NCBI GenBank assembly: GCA_018401455.1
Contig: JAGYKU010000021.1
Coordinates: 1-44,458, forward strand
Length of the DNA stretch: 44,458 nucleotides
Direction: 5' to 3'
Source of the DNA: Flavobacteriales bacterium
Lineage (GTDB): Bacteria; Bacteroidota; Bacteroidia; Flavobacteriales_D; Parvicellaceae
Under the pieces are notes generated by a model. The model had not been told where the DNA came from. It made no database searches and saw only the letters and a program-made list of their open reading frames with translations. A program made the translations under genes and the position numbers. This document shows, in pieces, positions 27,148-36,099 of the stretch. Each line of letters opens with the position of its first letter. Position 1 is the first letter of the stretch.

Positions 27148-28522
27148 ATGCAAGAGATAGCAAGCGAACTAATGGTTCAACTCACACAGATTGTTGGGTA
27201 GAAAATATAAGTGATGTTTTGGAAGTGAGAAAAAATATGGTCAAAGATCATACAGAAGATTATATTTTCCGCCTGCAGTTGTCGTAAAACCAAGCTATCC
27301 AAGTTTCTGAGATTTTAAAGTTTGCAAATCATAATCTGATTCCTGTTACGCCTATTGGAGCATTAACTGGTTTGAGTGGAGGAACACTTGCTGTGAATGG
27401 AGGAATTGGGCTTTCACTGGAAAGAATGAACAGCATCCTTAAAATTGACGAACAAAATATGCAGGTTATAACCCAACCTGCAGTTATCACTCAGGAATTA
27501 CAAAATGCAGTGGCAGAAAAGGCCCCATTACGCCTGAATCCGAGTAGAGGAACTTGTTCTATTGGGGGTAATTTGGCTGAAAATTCTGGCAGACCAAACA
27601 GGCAAATATGGTGTTACAAAGATTTTGTTTTGAATTTGGCGTGTGCCGAATGGCCAAAATTATCAATACTGGAGCCAATACACTCAAAAACAGTACTGGC
27701 TATAACATCACTCCAACTGATGATTGGAAGTGAAGGAACTTTAGGGATTATTACCAAAGCAGTTTTGAAGTTGCCTTGCAAAACATAATTTATTAATTCT
27801 TATTGCCTTTTCATCAGCAGCAAAGCACGCGAGGCTGTTGCTGCTATTTTTAATGCAGGAATTACACCTTCTGCAATGGAATTTATGGAAGAGATGCGAT
27901 AGATTGGACCATGAGTTTTGTTGATAATCCACCAAATATTAATTTAAAAGACACGCATCAAGCACATTTATTAATCGAAGTTGATGGGAGTAATTTAGAA
28001 GCATTATATGCTGATTGCGAAGTAATTTCTGAAGTGGTTGCAAAATATGATGCCGATGAGGTTTTATTTGCTGATAGTGAAGCACAAAAAGAAGCGCTTT
28101 GGTTTTTAAGAAGAAGAGTAGGAGAGGCTGTAAAAGCGAACTCTGTGTATAAAGAAGAAGATACTGTAGTGCCAAGATATGAACTGCCGAAATTATTAGA
28201 AGGCGTAAAGAAAATTGGAGAAAAATACGGTTTTAAATCTGTTTGTTACGGTCATGCTGGAGATGGAAATTTGCACATCAATATTATCAAAGGAAATTTA
28301 TCGGATGAAGTTTGGAAAAATGAATTACCCAAAGGAATCAGAGAGATTTTTGCATTGACAGTAGCATTAGGCGGAACAATATCTGGTGAACACGGAATTG
28401 GTTTTGTTCAAAAAAGTTATATGGACATTGCTTTTACAGAAGTGGAATTGAATTTAATGAAATCCATCAAACAATTATTCGATCCCAATGGAATTTTAAA
28501 TCCAGGAAAAATCTGGATGTAA
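27148..28522 (+). pseudogene. FAD-linked (S)-2-hydroxy-acid oxidase, GlcD-like; 5' half frameshifted (probably sequence errors)
   Basis: GlcD/D-lactate dehydrogenase-type flavoenzymes oxidise glycolate, D-lactate or similar hydroxy acids. The 3' part (27911-28522) is clean. It carries the C-terminal oxidase domain, with SVCYGHAGDGNLHINI, the SGEHGIGFVQK motif and FDPNGILNPGKIW. The 5' part shows the FAD-binding PCMH domain in several frames: PVTPIGALTGLSGGTL (usually GART), RGTCSIGGNLAENSG, MIGSEGTLGIITKAVLKL. Stops and shifts interrupt it, for example in the first 70 bases and near 27785 and 27900. The 1375-base span is right for a roughly 460-residue enzyme. The substrate cannot be told from sequence. 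The damage ends abruptly near 27910. Confidence 0.82.
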
Positions 28523-28537
28523 AGGTTTTTTATGAAA

Positions 28538-29980
28538 TTATTTAGTTGGTATTTCCGCCAAAACATCTATTAAAAAGTGGTAGAACTTCGAAACAGAAGC
28601 AATATTTACCATTTCATCTGGAGAATGAGGATTTCTAATCGTTGGACCGAACGAAATCATATCCAATCCTGGGTAACGTTCATTTAAAATACCACATTCC
28701 AGACCAGCGTGACACGCTTTTACTTTAGGATCTTCGTTAAATTTGTTTTTATACAAACTTACCATAACATCCAAAATTGGAGATTTAGGATTGGGTGCCC
28801 AACCAGGATAAGAACCTGAATGTTCTACTTCACAACCCATCAATATAAAAGCACTTCCAACAGTATGTGCGATATCATATTTACTGCTTTCTACACTACT
28901 TCTTTGTAGGGATTGTGTTTTGAATTCCCCATCTTTAACAATTACTCTTGCCAATGAACTTGAAGTTTCCACCAAACCTTTTATAGCAGAACTCATTCGA
29001 TATACTCCATTATGAACAGCATAAATAGTCTGAATTACTTTCAGTGAATCTTCCCAACTCATAACTTCAGTGGGAAGTTCCGTTTTTTGGATTTCAATAA
29101 CTAATTTACTGTCAGAAATGGAAAATTCTTCCATAATTTCTTCTTTAGCCAAATCAAATGCTTCTACAAAAGTTTCGTCCATTACCACGACAGTGGCAAC
29201 AGATTCTCTTGGAATGGCATTTCTCAAACTTCCACCATTGATTTCGGCAATTTGCAAACCAAATGCTTGCCCTTCTGCCATCAATCTATTCATGATTTTA
29301 TTGGCATTTCCTCTTTCCAAATGGATGTCCATTCCCGAATGTCCACCTTTTAATCCTTTCACTGTGATTTGATAGGCAATCGCATCTTTTTCTGGTGATT
29401 GCGGAACGAAATTGTACAATGTATTGGTGTCAATTCCTCCAGCACAACCGATAGAAAACTCATCGTCATCTTCTGTATCTAAATTCAATAATATTGTGCC
29501 TTCCAAAATGCCTTGCTCCAACTCAAAAGCACCAGTCATTCCTGTTTCTTCATCTATAGTGAACAATGCTTCAATTGCAGGATGAGGAATATCAGTAGAT
29601 GATAAAATACTCATCGCTCCCGCTACACCCATTCCATTGTCAGCCCCTAGAGTTGTGCCTTTTGCTTTTACCCATTCGCCATCAATAAAACTTTGAATTC
29701 CCATAGTATCGAAATCAAACTCAGTATCGTTATTTTTTTGATGCACCATGTCCAAGTGCGCTTGAAGAATAACCGTTTGTCTGTTTTCCATTCCTTTGGT
29801 AGCAGGTTTTTTGATGATGACATTTCCACAAGGATCTTCGTAAGTTTCTAAACCTAAATTTGTTCCAAAAGCTTTCATAAAATCGATGACACGTCTTTCT
29901 TTTTTAGAAGGTCTCGGTACAGCGTTTAAATCTTCAAAATGATTCCAAATGGTAGTAGGTTCTAGGTTTCTTACAGACAT
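28538..29980 (-). CDS. pepD: Aminoacyl-histidine dipeptidase, M20C family
   Basis: This 480-residue zinc-dependent cytosolic exopeptidase splits Xaa-His and other dipeptides. Metal-binding and catalytic motifs of the M20C family are visible. The first is VILQAHLDMVHQKN (zinc His and catalytic Asp), then GTTLGADNGMGVAGA (bridging Asp) and FTIDEETGMTGAF (catalytic Glu pair). VKGLKGGHSGMDIH is the dimerisation-domain histidine. C-terminal ligands lie in CHAGLECGIL and FGPTIRNPHSPDEM. It is convergent with the FAD oxidase, with 15 bases between the stops. An exact -7 box lies 26 bases upstream of the start. Confidence 0.94.
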   Translation of the reverse strand: MSVRNLEPTTIWNHFEDLNAVPRPSKKERRVIDFMKAFGTNLGLETYEDPCGNVIIKKPATKGMENRQTVILQAHLDMVHQKNNDTEFDFDTMGIQSFIDGEWVKAKGTTLGADNGMGVAGAMSILSSTDIPHPAIEALFTIDEETGMTGAFELEQGILEGTILLNLDTEDDDEFSIGCAGGIDTNTLYNFVPQSPEKDAIAYQITVKGLKGGHSGMDIHLERGNANKIMNRLMAEGQAFGLQIAEINGGSLRNAIPRESVATVVVMDETFVEAFDLAKEEIMEEFSISDSKLVIEIQKTELPTEVMSWEDSLKVIQTIYAVHNGVYRMSSAIKGLVETSSSLARVIVKDGEFKTQSLQRSSVESSKYDIAHTVGSAFILMGCEVEHSGSYPGWAPNPKSPILDVMVSLYKNKFNEDPKVKACHAGLECGILNERYPGLDMISFGPTIRNPHSPDEMVNIASVSKFYHFLIDVLAEIPTK

Positions 29981-30006
29981 AATAATTTATTTATAAAATA
30001 GTTTTA

Positions 30007-30014
30007 CAAAGATA
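30007..30014 (-). promoter_or_regulatory. Candidate -7 box TATCTTTG of pepD
   Basis: TATCTTTG on the minus strand matches TAnnTTTG exactly and lies 26 bases before the pepD ATG. The -33 position lacks TTG. Confidence 0.4.
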
Positions 30015-30085
30015 CTATTATTTAGTTTCTGAGTTATTGTGTTTCACTAAAATTAGTTATCAAATCTTAGCATTTTCAAATTCAG

Positions 30086-30140
30086 AATCACAGTCTGTTC
30101 TCGATACATTCCGCAAGCTCCATACTCGAACTGACCGAGG
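30086..30140 (+). repeat. Dispersed intergenic repeat, copy 1
   Basis: The sequence starts AATCACAGTCTGTTCTCGA, continues TACATTCCGCAAGC and ends CTCGAACTGACCGAGG. A second, less well preserved copy in the same orientation lies at 32041-32090. This copy ends 17 bases beyond the stop of the minus-strand MuiA-type gene. Similar TTCTCGATACATTCCGC elements recur between genes in Flavobacteriia. Confidence 0.75.
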
Positions 30141-30157
30141 ATTTTTTCGTTTTCAAA

Positions 30158-31891
30158 TTAAACCACCTCAATCTCTTTATCGTGAGTGATTTCGTAGGTA
30201 AATTTAATGATTATACCTTCATTAGGTTTTAAGTCCAATCTCCAAGTTAGAATGCCTGTCTTTTCATTCAGTCTAGCGCCATCCAAATTAATTTTTTTGA
30301 CTTTTATATTGTCATTTTTAGACACTGGAATTTGATCTTTAATATCTATTGATGCTGAATTGCTGTTTGTGTTTTTAACTGCTATTTCAATAGAGATTTC
30401 TCTAGTTTTATTTTTTCCAATAACTTTATCAATGGTTTCGTCTTCAATCTTTTTTCTAGTAATTTCTATTCCTCTTTCTCTTCCCATTGCTAAAGAAAGC
30501 GTGTCGCTCATTTGTGAAGGAAGAATTTCTGTTTCGCCCACAAAGGAATTATTAAAGTAAATGTTTGCTTTGGCTGGCAATAGGTTGTGTTTTCTCCAAT
30601 CTGTGAGGTTGGCAAGCAAAAAAGCATCAGTATTAATTTTTGGTACAGCTATATAATCAAATTTTGAATTTAGATTTACATTGTTCACAACCATCATCGT
30701 TTCTTTGCCATTTGCAGGGATAGAATATCTATTTTTAATTGCAAATTCTACATTTGTTAATGTTTTGTCTGTATTAGAGACCAAACTTTTGGGGAGTATA
30801 AAATGGTCTTGGTTATTTCCAATTTGAAAACCATCTGTTGTAACGGCATTGTTCATCGTAAATGCTGAAGTTGCATTATTAGTAGGTATTAATGTGTTGC
30901 TGTAGAAGTTTCTTTGTTCAATCATAGAAATCGAATCGGAGGAATAGCCAAAAATATTGGCATTTTGTTGAACAGCAATCTTAGATTTATCTTGAATTTC
31001 CCACATCGCCAAAGTTGGAATGGTAAAACTACAATCTTGACTAAAAGTGGAAAGTGTCAATTTTACATTCTCCCAATCTTCACCTGTTTTCTGAAAAATA
31101 CTTGCTTTGTAAGTCAAATTAACTGGTAAATCTGAAGATTGTGCTCGTAAATCATAAGATGGAATCCAACCTGCTCTGTTTACCAAATAGTTTACATTGA
31201 ATTCTGCTTCAGTATCTATCTCGCTAAAGACTGTGAGAATAATTTGGTGAACTTGTGGCTTTACATTGGGTTTTACTGTTTTGTGTAAACTGTAATTTCT
31301 CAATTTATCTAAATCTCTCTGCGTGCTATTCTTGTGTTTTTGCAATTGATGTTCGTTTACTTTTAATTGCATCACTTGGCTTTCGATGATTTCTAATTTT
31401 TTATGATAAAACTCAACTGCTAGTATGAAAATTGCCAAAGAATCTGACTTCCCTTCTCCACGTATGGTTTTGTTGTTAGTAATGATTTTTTTTTCTTGAC
31501 TTAAATTATAAATTTGATTGATTACTTTTTCCAATCTAAGGTTTTGGTAAAATAATGAATCTTCCAAGACATCAATTTCTCTTTGAATTTTCTCTGGAAG
31601 AGGCTCAGAAACAAACATAGGATTGTTGTGTTCGACATTGTGCTTAATGTCCAATAGAAGTCCTTGTTTGCAACTTGCTTGAATACTTTTTTGATTCAAA
31701 TAAGGAGAAACATCATCAATGATGATTTCATTAGTTCCTTTTTTGATTAGTGTTTTTGCTTTTCTATATACTTGCGCTCCATTGATGTAAACGGTTACGT
31801 CAGTGATTTTAGAGGTGATTTTATTTGCGTAGCTTTCTGTAATTCCCAAAAACGCAGTTAAGATTATTACAAGCAATATTTGATTTTTCAT
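30158..31891 (-). CDS. MuiA-family protein with DUF4140 and DUF4139 domains
   Basis: This 577-residue exported protein has a signal peptide about 1-22. An N-terminal DUF4140 domain follows (ITDVTVYINGAQVYRKAK, EIIIDDVSPYLNQKSI). A long coiled coil comes next, with leucine/glutamate/lysine heptads at about 85-210. The C-terminal DUF4139 domain starts near AEFNVNYLVNRAGWIPSYDL, contains YKASIFQKTGEDWENVKL, and ends with WRLDLKPNEGIIIKF. It is named for the Azotobacter mucoidy inhibitor MuiA, whose mutation affects alginate-type mucoidy. The biochemical role is unknown, and Bacteroidota members are numerous. An exact -7 box lies 23 bases upstream of the ATG. Confidence 0.87.
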   Translation of the reverse strand: MKNQILLVIILTAFLGITESYANKITSKITDVTVYINGAQVYRKAKTLIKKGTNEIIIDDVSPYLNQKSIQASCKQGLLLDIKHNVEHNNPMFVSEPLPEKIQREIDVLEDSLFYQNLRLEKVINQIYNLSQEKKIITNNKTIRGEGKSDSLAIFILAVEFYHKKLEIIESQVMQLKVNEHQLQKHKNSTQRDLDKLRNYSLHKTVKPNVKPQVHQIILTVFSEIDTEAEFNVNYLVNRAGWIPSYDLRAQSSDLPVNLTYKASIFQKTGEDWENVKLTLSTFSQDCSFTIPTLAMWEIQDKSKIAVQQNANIFGYSSDSISMIEQRNFYSNTLIPTNNATSAFTMNNAVTTDGFQIGNNQDHFILPKSLVSNTDKTLTNVEFAIKNRYSIPANGKETMMVVNNVNLNSKFDYIAVPKINTDAFLLANLTDWRKHNLLPAKANIYFNNSFVGETEILPSQMSDTLSLAMGRERGIEITRKKIEDETIDKVIGKNKTREISIEIAVKNTNSNSASIDIKDQIPVSKNDNIKVKKINLDGARLNEKTGILTWRLDLKPNEGIIIKFTYEITHDKEIEVV

Positions 31892-31914
31892 AATGAATGA
31901 TTTTAAATTTTAAA

Positions 31915-31922
31915 CAAACATA
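31915..31922 (-). promoter_or_regulatory. Candidate -7 box TATGTTTG of the MuiA-type gene
   Basis: TATGTTTG on the minus strand matches TAnnTTTG exactly, 23 bases before the ATG at 31891. No -33 TTG was found. Confidence 0.4.
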
Positions 31923-32040
31923 GATGTAGTTGTTCTTATTTAAAAGACAGACTTAGTAGTGGGCTTTTACAGTTGGTGAGTACGTAATACAAATAAGTAA
32001 GAATTAAAGGAAGATAAAACTTTAGCGGTTTTAAATTATT

Positions 32041-32090
32041 AATCACAGACTGTTCTCGATACATTCCGCAAAGCTGCATCATCGACCGAG
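32041..32090 (+). repeat. Dispersed intergenic repeat, copy 2 (degenerate)
   Basis: It starts AATCACAGACTGTTCTCGA, continues TACATTCCGC, then degrades to AAAGCTGCATCATCGACCGAG. It has the same orientation and the same placement as copy 1: it ends about 10 bases beyond the probable stop of the minus-strand caspase gene. The degraded right half may reflect poor sequence in this stretch. Confidence 0.7.
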
Positions 32091-32100
32091 ATTTTGAATT

Positions 32101-35100
32101 TTACTTCAACTCCCAAGGAAATCATTTTCAAAACTATAGCCGTAGGATTTGTGAGAACCTTTTTAATTTGGAAGTTCAGGAACTCTAGATTCTACATAAG
32201 ATTTTAGTTGATAAATCGATACGGTTTCGTCTTTAGATAGCACATCAGAATTTCCTTGAAGTAATTCCAGAATTGCATAGGTGAAGACACCGTGCATTAG
32301 TTTCCTACTTCATTCTATTCAACATCTTGGGATGCGAGGAAAAATGTTCCTGTATTTCTTGCCAGTTGAGCAATGGCTTTTTCTCTAGAAACACCTCTTT
32401 TGAGTGCATGAGAACCACCAGCCCAATACCAACACAAAAACTTGTTTTTGAGCGGGTAAATTTTTAGAAATTTCAATAAGTCTAATGCACTTATTCCTTT
32501 GGTGTCTAACATTTTTGTCTCCATAAAGATTTGTAAATATTACCATAATGAGGTAAAAATCATTGGTTTTTCTTGCGCGTTTTTCATACATCATACCATG
32601 TCCAGCGTAGTAGAAAATAAAAGCATCTTCTGGACCCATTTTTGTTTGATTGCGGCAATTTCTTTGAGAATATTTTCTTTAGTGGCTTGTTTGTCTGTGA
32701 TGATAACGGGATAAACTTTCTCGAAAATAGACGAAGCACTTTCGCTAACGGTTTTCGAAAATGATGTTGCATCATTTTTAGCAAATTTCAAATTATAAGT
32801 ATTATTTTCATATTCATTGATGCCAATGGAAAGTATAAAAAGTTCTGTTTGTCCTGCTAGGTATCAAAATATAGTGTTACTTTTTCTTGGAGTTGTTATT
32901 CCGTTTTTTGGTAGTAAGCGCAATTTCTAGATTATTTTCTTGTGGGTTTAGCGTCACATTACAAGTTCGTTTTTGTGCTGAACCTCAAAACTACTTCTTC
33001 AGAAAAGGATTCTTCTTGAATTAATTTTTCTGATTGTACAAACTTATTTTATCGATATTTTGGGATTATTATTTACATTATCCTCCAAACTCAAATCGCT
33101 ACTTTGGTGCTGAAAAATAGTGTCTTGGTTGATATCCATTGGTTTTGAAAATTCAAAATTTAATATCAAAGTTGGGAATATCAATCCATAGTTGATGAAT
33201 GCCTTGTTCTTTGCTATCGATAAATCGATTGTTATTTTGAAGGTGTTTTGTACAAATCTGATAGAAATATTTCTTAAAAAATGAACCTACTTCCAACGAT
33301 TTTAATCCCGAAACATAGTTGATATGCTTCATCGCATTGGAAGTTCCATCAAAATAGCCATTAGGTTCAGAAACCAACCAATCTTTGCTGAGAAATTTGC
33401 ATAATGGTCATTTTTTCAGAATGGTCATCTAAATTCCATATTTTAATTTCACCTTCTTATATTTGAGAATAACGTATTTTCCGGATGGATGTAATTCTAA
33501 AGCGACAACGCCATTGATGCCTAAAAATGAGTGTGAATACTATCTTTTTTTTGATATCAAAAACATAAATTTTCTCTCTGAACTTCCAAAATAGATGAGT
33601 CCTTTATTTTCATCTTTTACTACAGAAGAATAGCAGTTTTGGAAGAGATTTCTTTTGCTTTGAAGCATTGTGGTATTAAAATCCCAAAATTTCACAGTGC
33701 CGTCCTAACTGGTAGTTATTAATTCTGGTTGTTTTCGAGTAAACTCTACTTGTGAAATTTGGGTGCCCAATGATGACTTTCAATTCTTTTTGAATCTGTT
33801 TCATACAAATGAACTTTATCATCAGACAAATTGTTACTATATATAAATCTTTATGCGAAAAGAAATTCCATACATTGGATGGAAGTATTATAACCAATGA
33901 GTTCTTGTTTTTCTGATGCTATATTCCAATGTTTGATAGTGTTGTCTCTAGCAACTCAATATTTCGGTTCCGTTAGTATTAAAGCAAGATCAAAAAATAA
34001 CATCTCGATGTGCTTTGAAATTTGTAATTGCTTTTCCAGTTTGTGTGTCCCAAATGAAAATAGTTCCTTCTGCATCTCCACTTACCAATAGTTTCATCTG
34101 GACTGTATGCGAATGCAAAAACTTGCTGACGATGACCTTTCAGAATATGTTTTGGTTTTCCATTGATAGGTCAGTGATTATTAATACAGTATCAATTTTT
34201 GCTTGAGTTAATTGATGCCATCTGAAGATTTTAAACGGGTTTTTGTGTTTTAAAAGGTTTAAAATACTTGCATCTGTCCAATTTATATTCGTAAATAAGG
34301 TTGTCGCTTTTGGGTTATTAAAAAAAAATCCTTTATATCGTTGAGTGACTTTATTGGAAGAAATTTGGTATTTTAGCAATACTGAAATTCGCTTCCCAAA
34401 ATAATAGATTTTCCATCTGCTATATTTGGACTATAAAAACTAAGGTTTTGTTTTTCAAGATTAGAAAATAAACTTTTGTTTTGAATAGAAAATATTTCAA
34501 TTTCTGTCTTATTGCTCAACATTAAAGTTTTGTCGTCTGGTGCAAATTGGAAAATCATGAATTATTTTTAGTAAGTACTTGATTAGTTTTTTTGCCAGAA
34601 TTAGTATCCCAGATTGAAAGACCATTATGTTTGTCCCACATGGCGAGTGATTTGCCATCGATACTAAAAGTGATTTTAGGGTTACATCCGTCACATTTTT
34701 TTTCTTCATTAGGAATTAAAGTATGAATTTCTTTACCAGTTTTTACATCTAATATTTTAGCAAAAAGTTTGGTGGATGCAATTGCGATAGTTTTACCATC
34801 AGGACTAAAACTGAAATTATTTGCTTTATCGAAATCCAAAACTAAAGTATCATTCGTTAAGGTGGAGATTAAGTTAACATTTTTGTAATTGACAAATTCT
34901 AAAAAGGTATTTCCATCAGGTGAAATAGATTTTTCGTGAGTGAATATAGAGTATCCCTTGTTTAAGAGCGTTTCTTGATGAGATTGCCTGTCAATTATAA
35001 GCAATTTGTCTTTATTGTCACCGATGATTATTTTGGATTCATCTATAGAAAAAGAAGCGTTAATTGGAATAGCATTTTTTATTTTAAAATTGTATTTAAA

Positions 35101-35466
35101 AACAGTTTTGCCCGAAGGAATTTCTGTAATATATATCATATTGTCCATTCCTGAGGAAAGAATTTGGTTGCCATCTTTTGAAAATGATAGGTGATTGACA
35201 GTTCCTGTATGGATATTTACAGACAAAATTTGTTTTCCAGAATTAATGTCCCAAACTTTGATAGTATGATCCATACTTCCCGAAGCAAAATAATTTCCAG
35301 AAGGATGATACGCTATTGCACTTACAGGTTGGACGTGCCCTTTTTGAATTACAGTTTGAACAACTCTATTTGCATCTTCACTTTGATTGTAAAATGAAGA
35401 AAAATTGATGCTTAAAATAAAATAAGCAAAAATTGAAAATATGATTTTTGGTAAATTATGTTGCAT
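32101..35466 (-). pseudogene. Exported WD40-repeat caspase-family protein, 3' two-thirds frameshifted (probably sequence errors)
   Basis: The clean 5' part (34555-35466) encodes a hydrophobic signal segment and WD40 repeats: GHVQPVSAIAYHPSGNYFAS, DHTIKVWDINSGKQILS, FSPDGKTIAIAS, NGLSIWDTNSGK. Downstream the protein continues in shifting frames. More WD40 blades follow (SGDAEGTIFIWDTQTGK), then WLVSEPNGYFDGT, then a C-terminal peptidase C14 domain. That domain has the KFAKNDATSFSKTV helix, the catalytic histidine in FIFYYAGHGMMYEKRARK, and IAQLARNTGTFFLAS. The catalytic cysteine should lie near 32420, where VFVL.A.QSGGSHAL is garbled. The probable stop is at 32101-32103. Intact, it would be roughly 1,120 residues. 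Targets are unknown. Confidence 0.8.
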
Positions 35467-35499
35467 AAGAATGAAATAGTTAATATTATAAAAGTAATA

Positions 35500-35507
35500 T
35501 ATTTTTG
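35500..35507 (+). promoter_or_regulatory. Candidate -7 box TATTTTTG of the histidine phosphatase gene
   Basis: TATTTTTG matches TAnnTTTG exactly, 35 bases before the ATG at 35543, in the 76-base region divergent with the caspase gene. No -33 TTG is present. Confidence 0.4.
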
Positions 35508-35542
35508 TAATGTGTTACTTTGTAGCATAAAAAAATATTTCA

Positions 35543-36055
35543 ATGAAAAAATTAGCAACCATATTTTATACACTTTTAATTGTAGTCTTGATAGTAAGCT
35601 GTGATGCAACTGAAAATTCAGAAAGTCAAACATTTTATTTGGTAAGACATGCTGAAAAAGACCTTTCTGACACTACAGACAATCCTGCTTTGACTCAAGA
35701 AGGAAAAGAAAGAGCGTTCCAACTAGTTACTGTTTTGAAAGACGTGAAAGTTGATGCTATTTACAGTACAAAATATGACAGAAACATAAACACAGTTAAA
35801 CCTTTGTCTGGAAAAACGCACAAAGAAATTGAAGTTTACGAATGGCACGATTGGACACCAATGTTGGATAAAATAACTAAAGATAAAAACCTTAGTACTA
35901 TTGTAATATGTGGTCACGGAGACAATTTACTTCCTATGATAGCGCATTTAGGAGGCAAAAAACCTCAAGAAAGTTTAGGACACCACGAGTACGATAAAAT
36001 CTTTAAAGTAGTCGTTTATCAAGACAGCACTTCTGTGGAAGTGATTGTTTTTTGA
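35543..36055 (+). CDS. Histidine phosphatase superfamily lipoprotein
   Basis: This 170-residue member of the histidine phosphatase (phosphoglycerate mutase-like) superfamily has the phospho-accepting histidine in FYLVRHAEKD (H36). The second active-site histidine is in IVICGHGDNLLPM (H125). The core size resembles SixA-type phosphatases. Unlike cytoplasmic SixA, it starts with a lipoprotein signal (hydrophobic core about 5-18, then VSC with cysteine 20), so it should sit in the periplasm or outer membrane. Substrate unknown; a small phosphorylated metabolite or phosphoprotein outside the cytoplasm is possible. It is convergent with the TonB receptor gene. Confidence 0.85.
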   Translation: MKKLATIFYTLLIVVLIVSCDATENSESQTFYLVRHAEKDLSDTTDNPALTQEGKERAFQLVTVLKDVKVDAIYSTKYDRNINTVKPLSGKTHKEIEVYEWHDWTPMLDKITKDKNLSTIVICGHGDNLLPMIAHLGGKKPQESLGHHEYDKIFKVVVYQDSTSVEVIVF

Positions 36056-36099
36056 TAGTTCAAAAAATTATCATTCACTGGAGTTTTTTCAAAATTCAT

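Noticed and set aside
27372-27788. Independent 138-residue FAD-domain protein
   Set aside because: It is the middle of the frameshifted GlcD-like gene; its C-terminal partner continues at 27911.
32315-34558. Several short minus-strand frames read as separate small proteins
   Set aside because: They carry successive pieces of one WD40-caspase protein in different frames and are fragments of a single disrupted gene.
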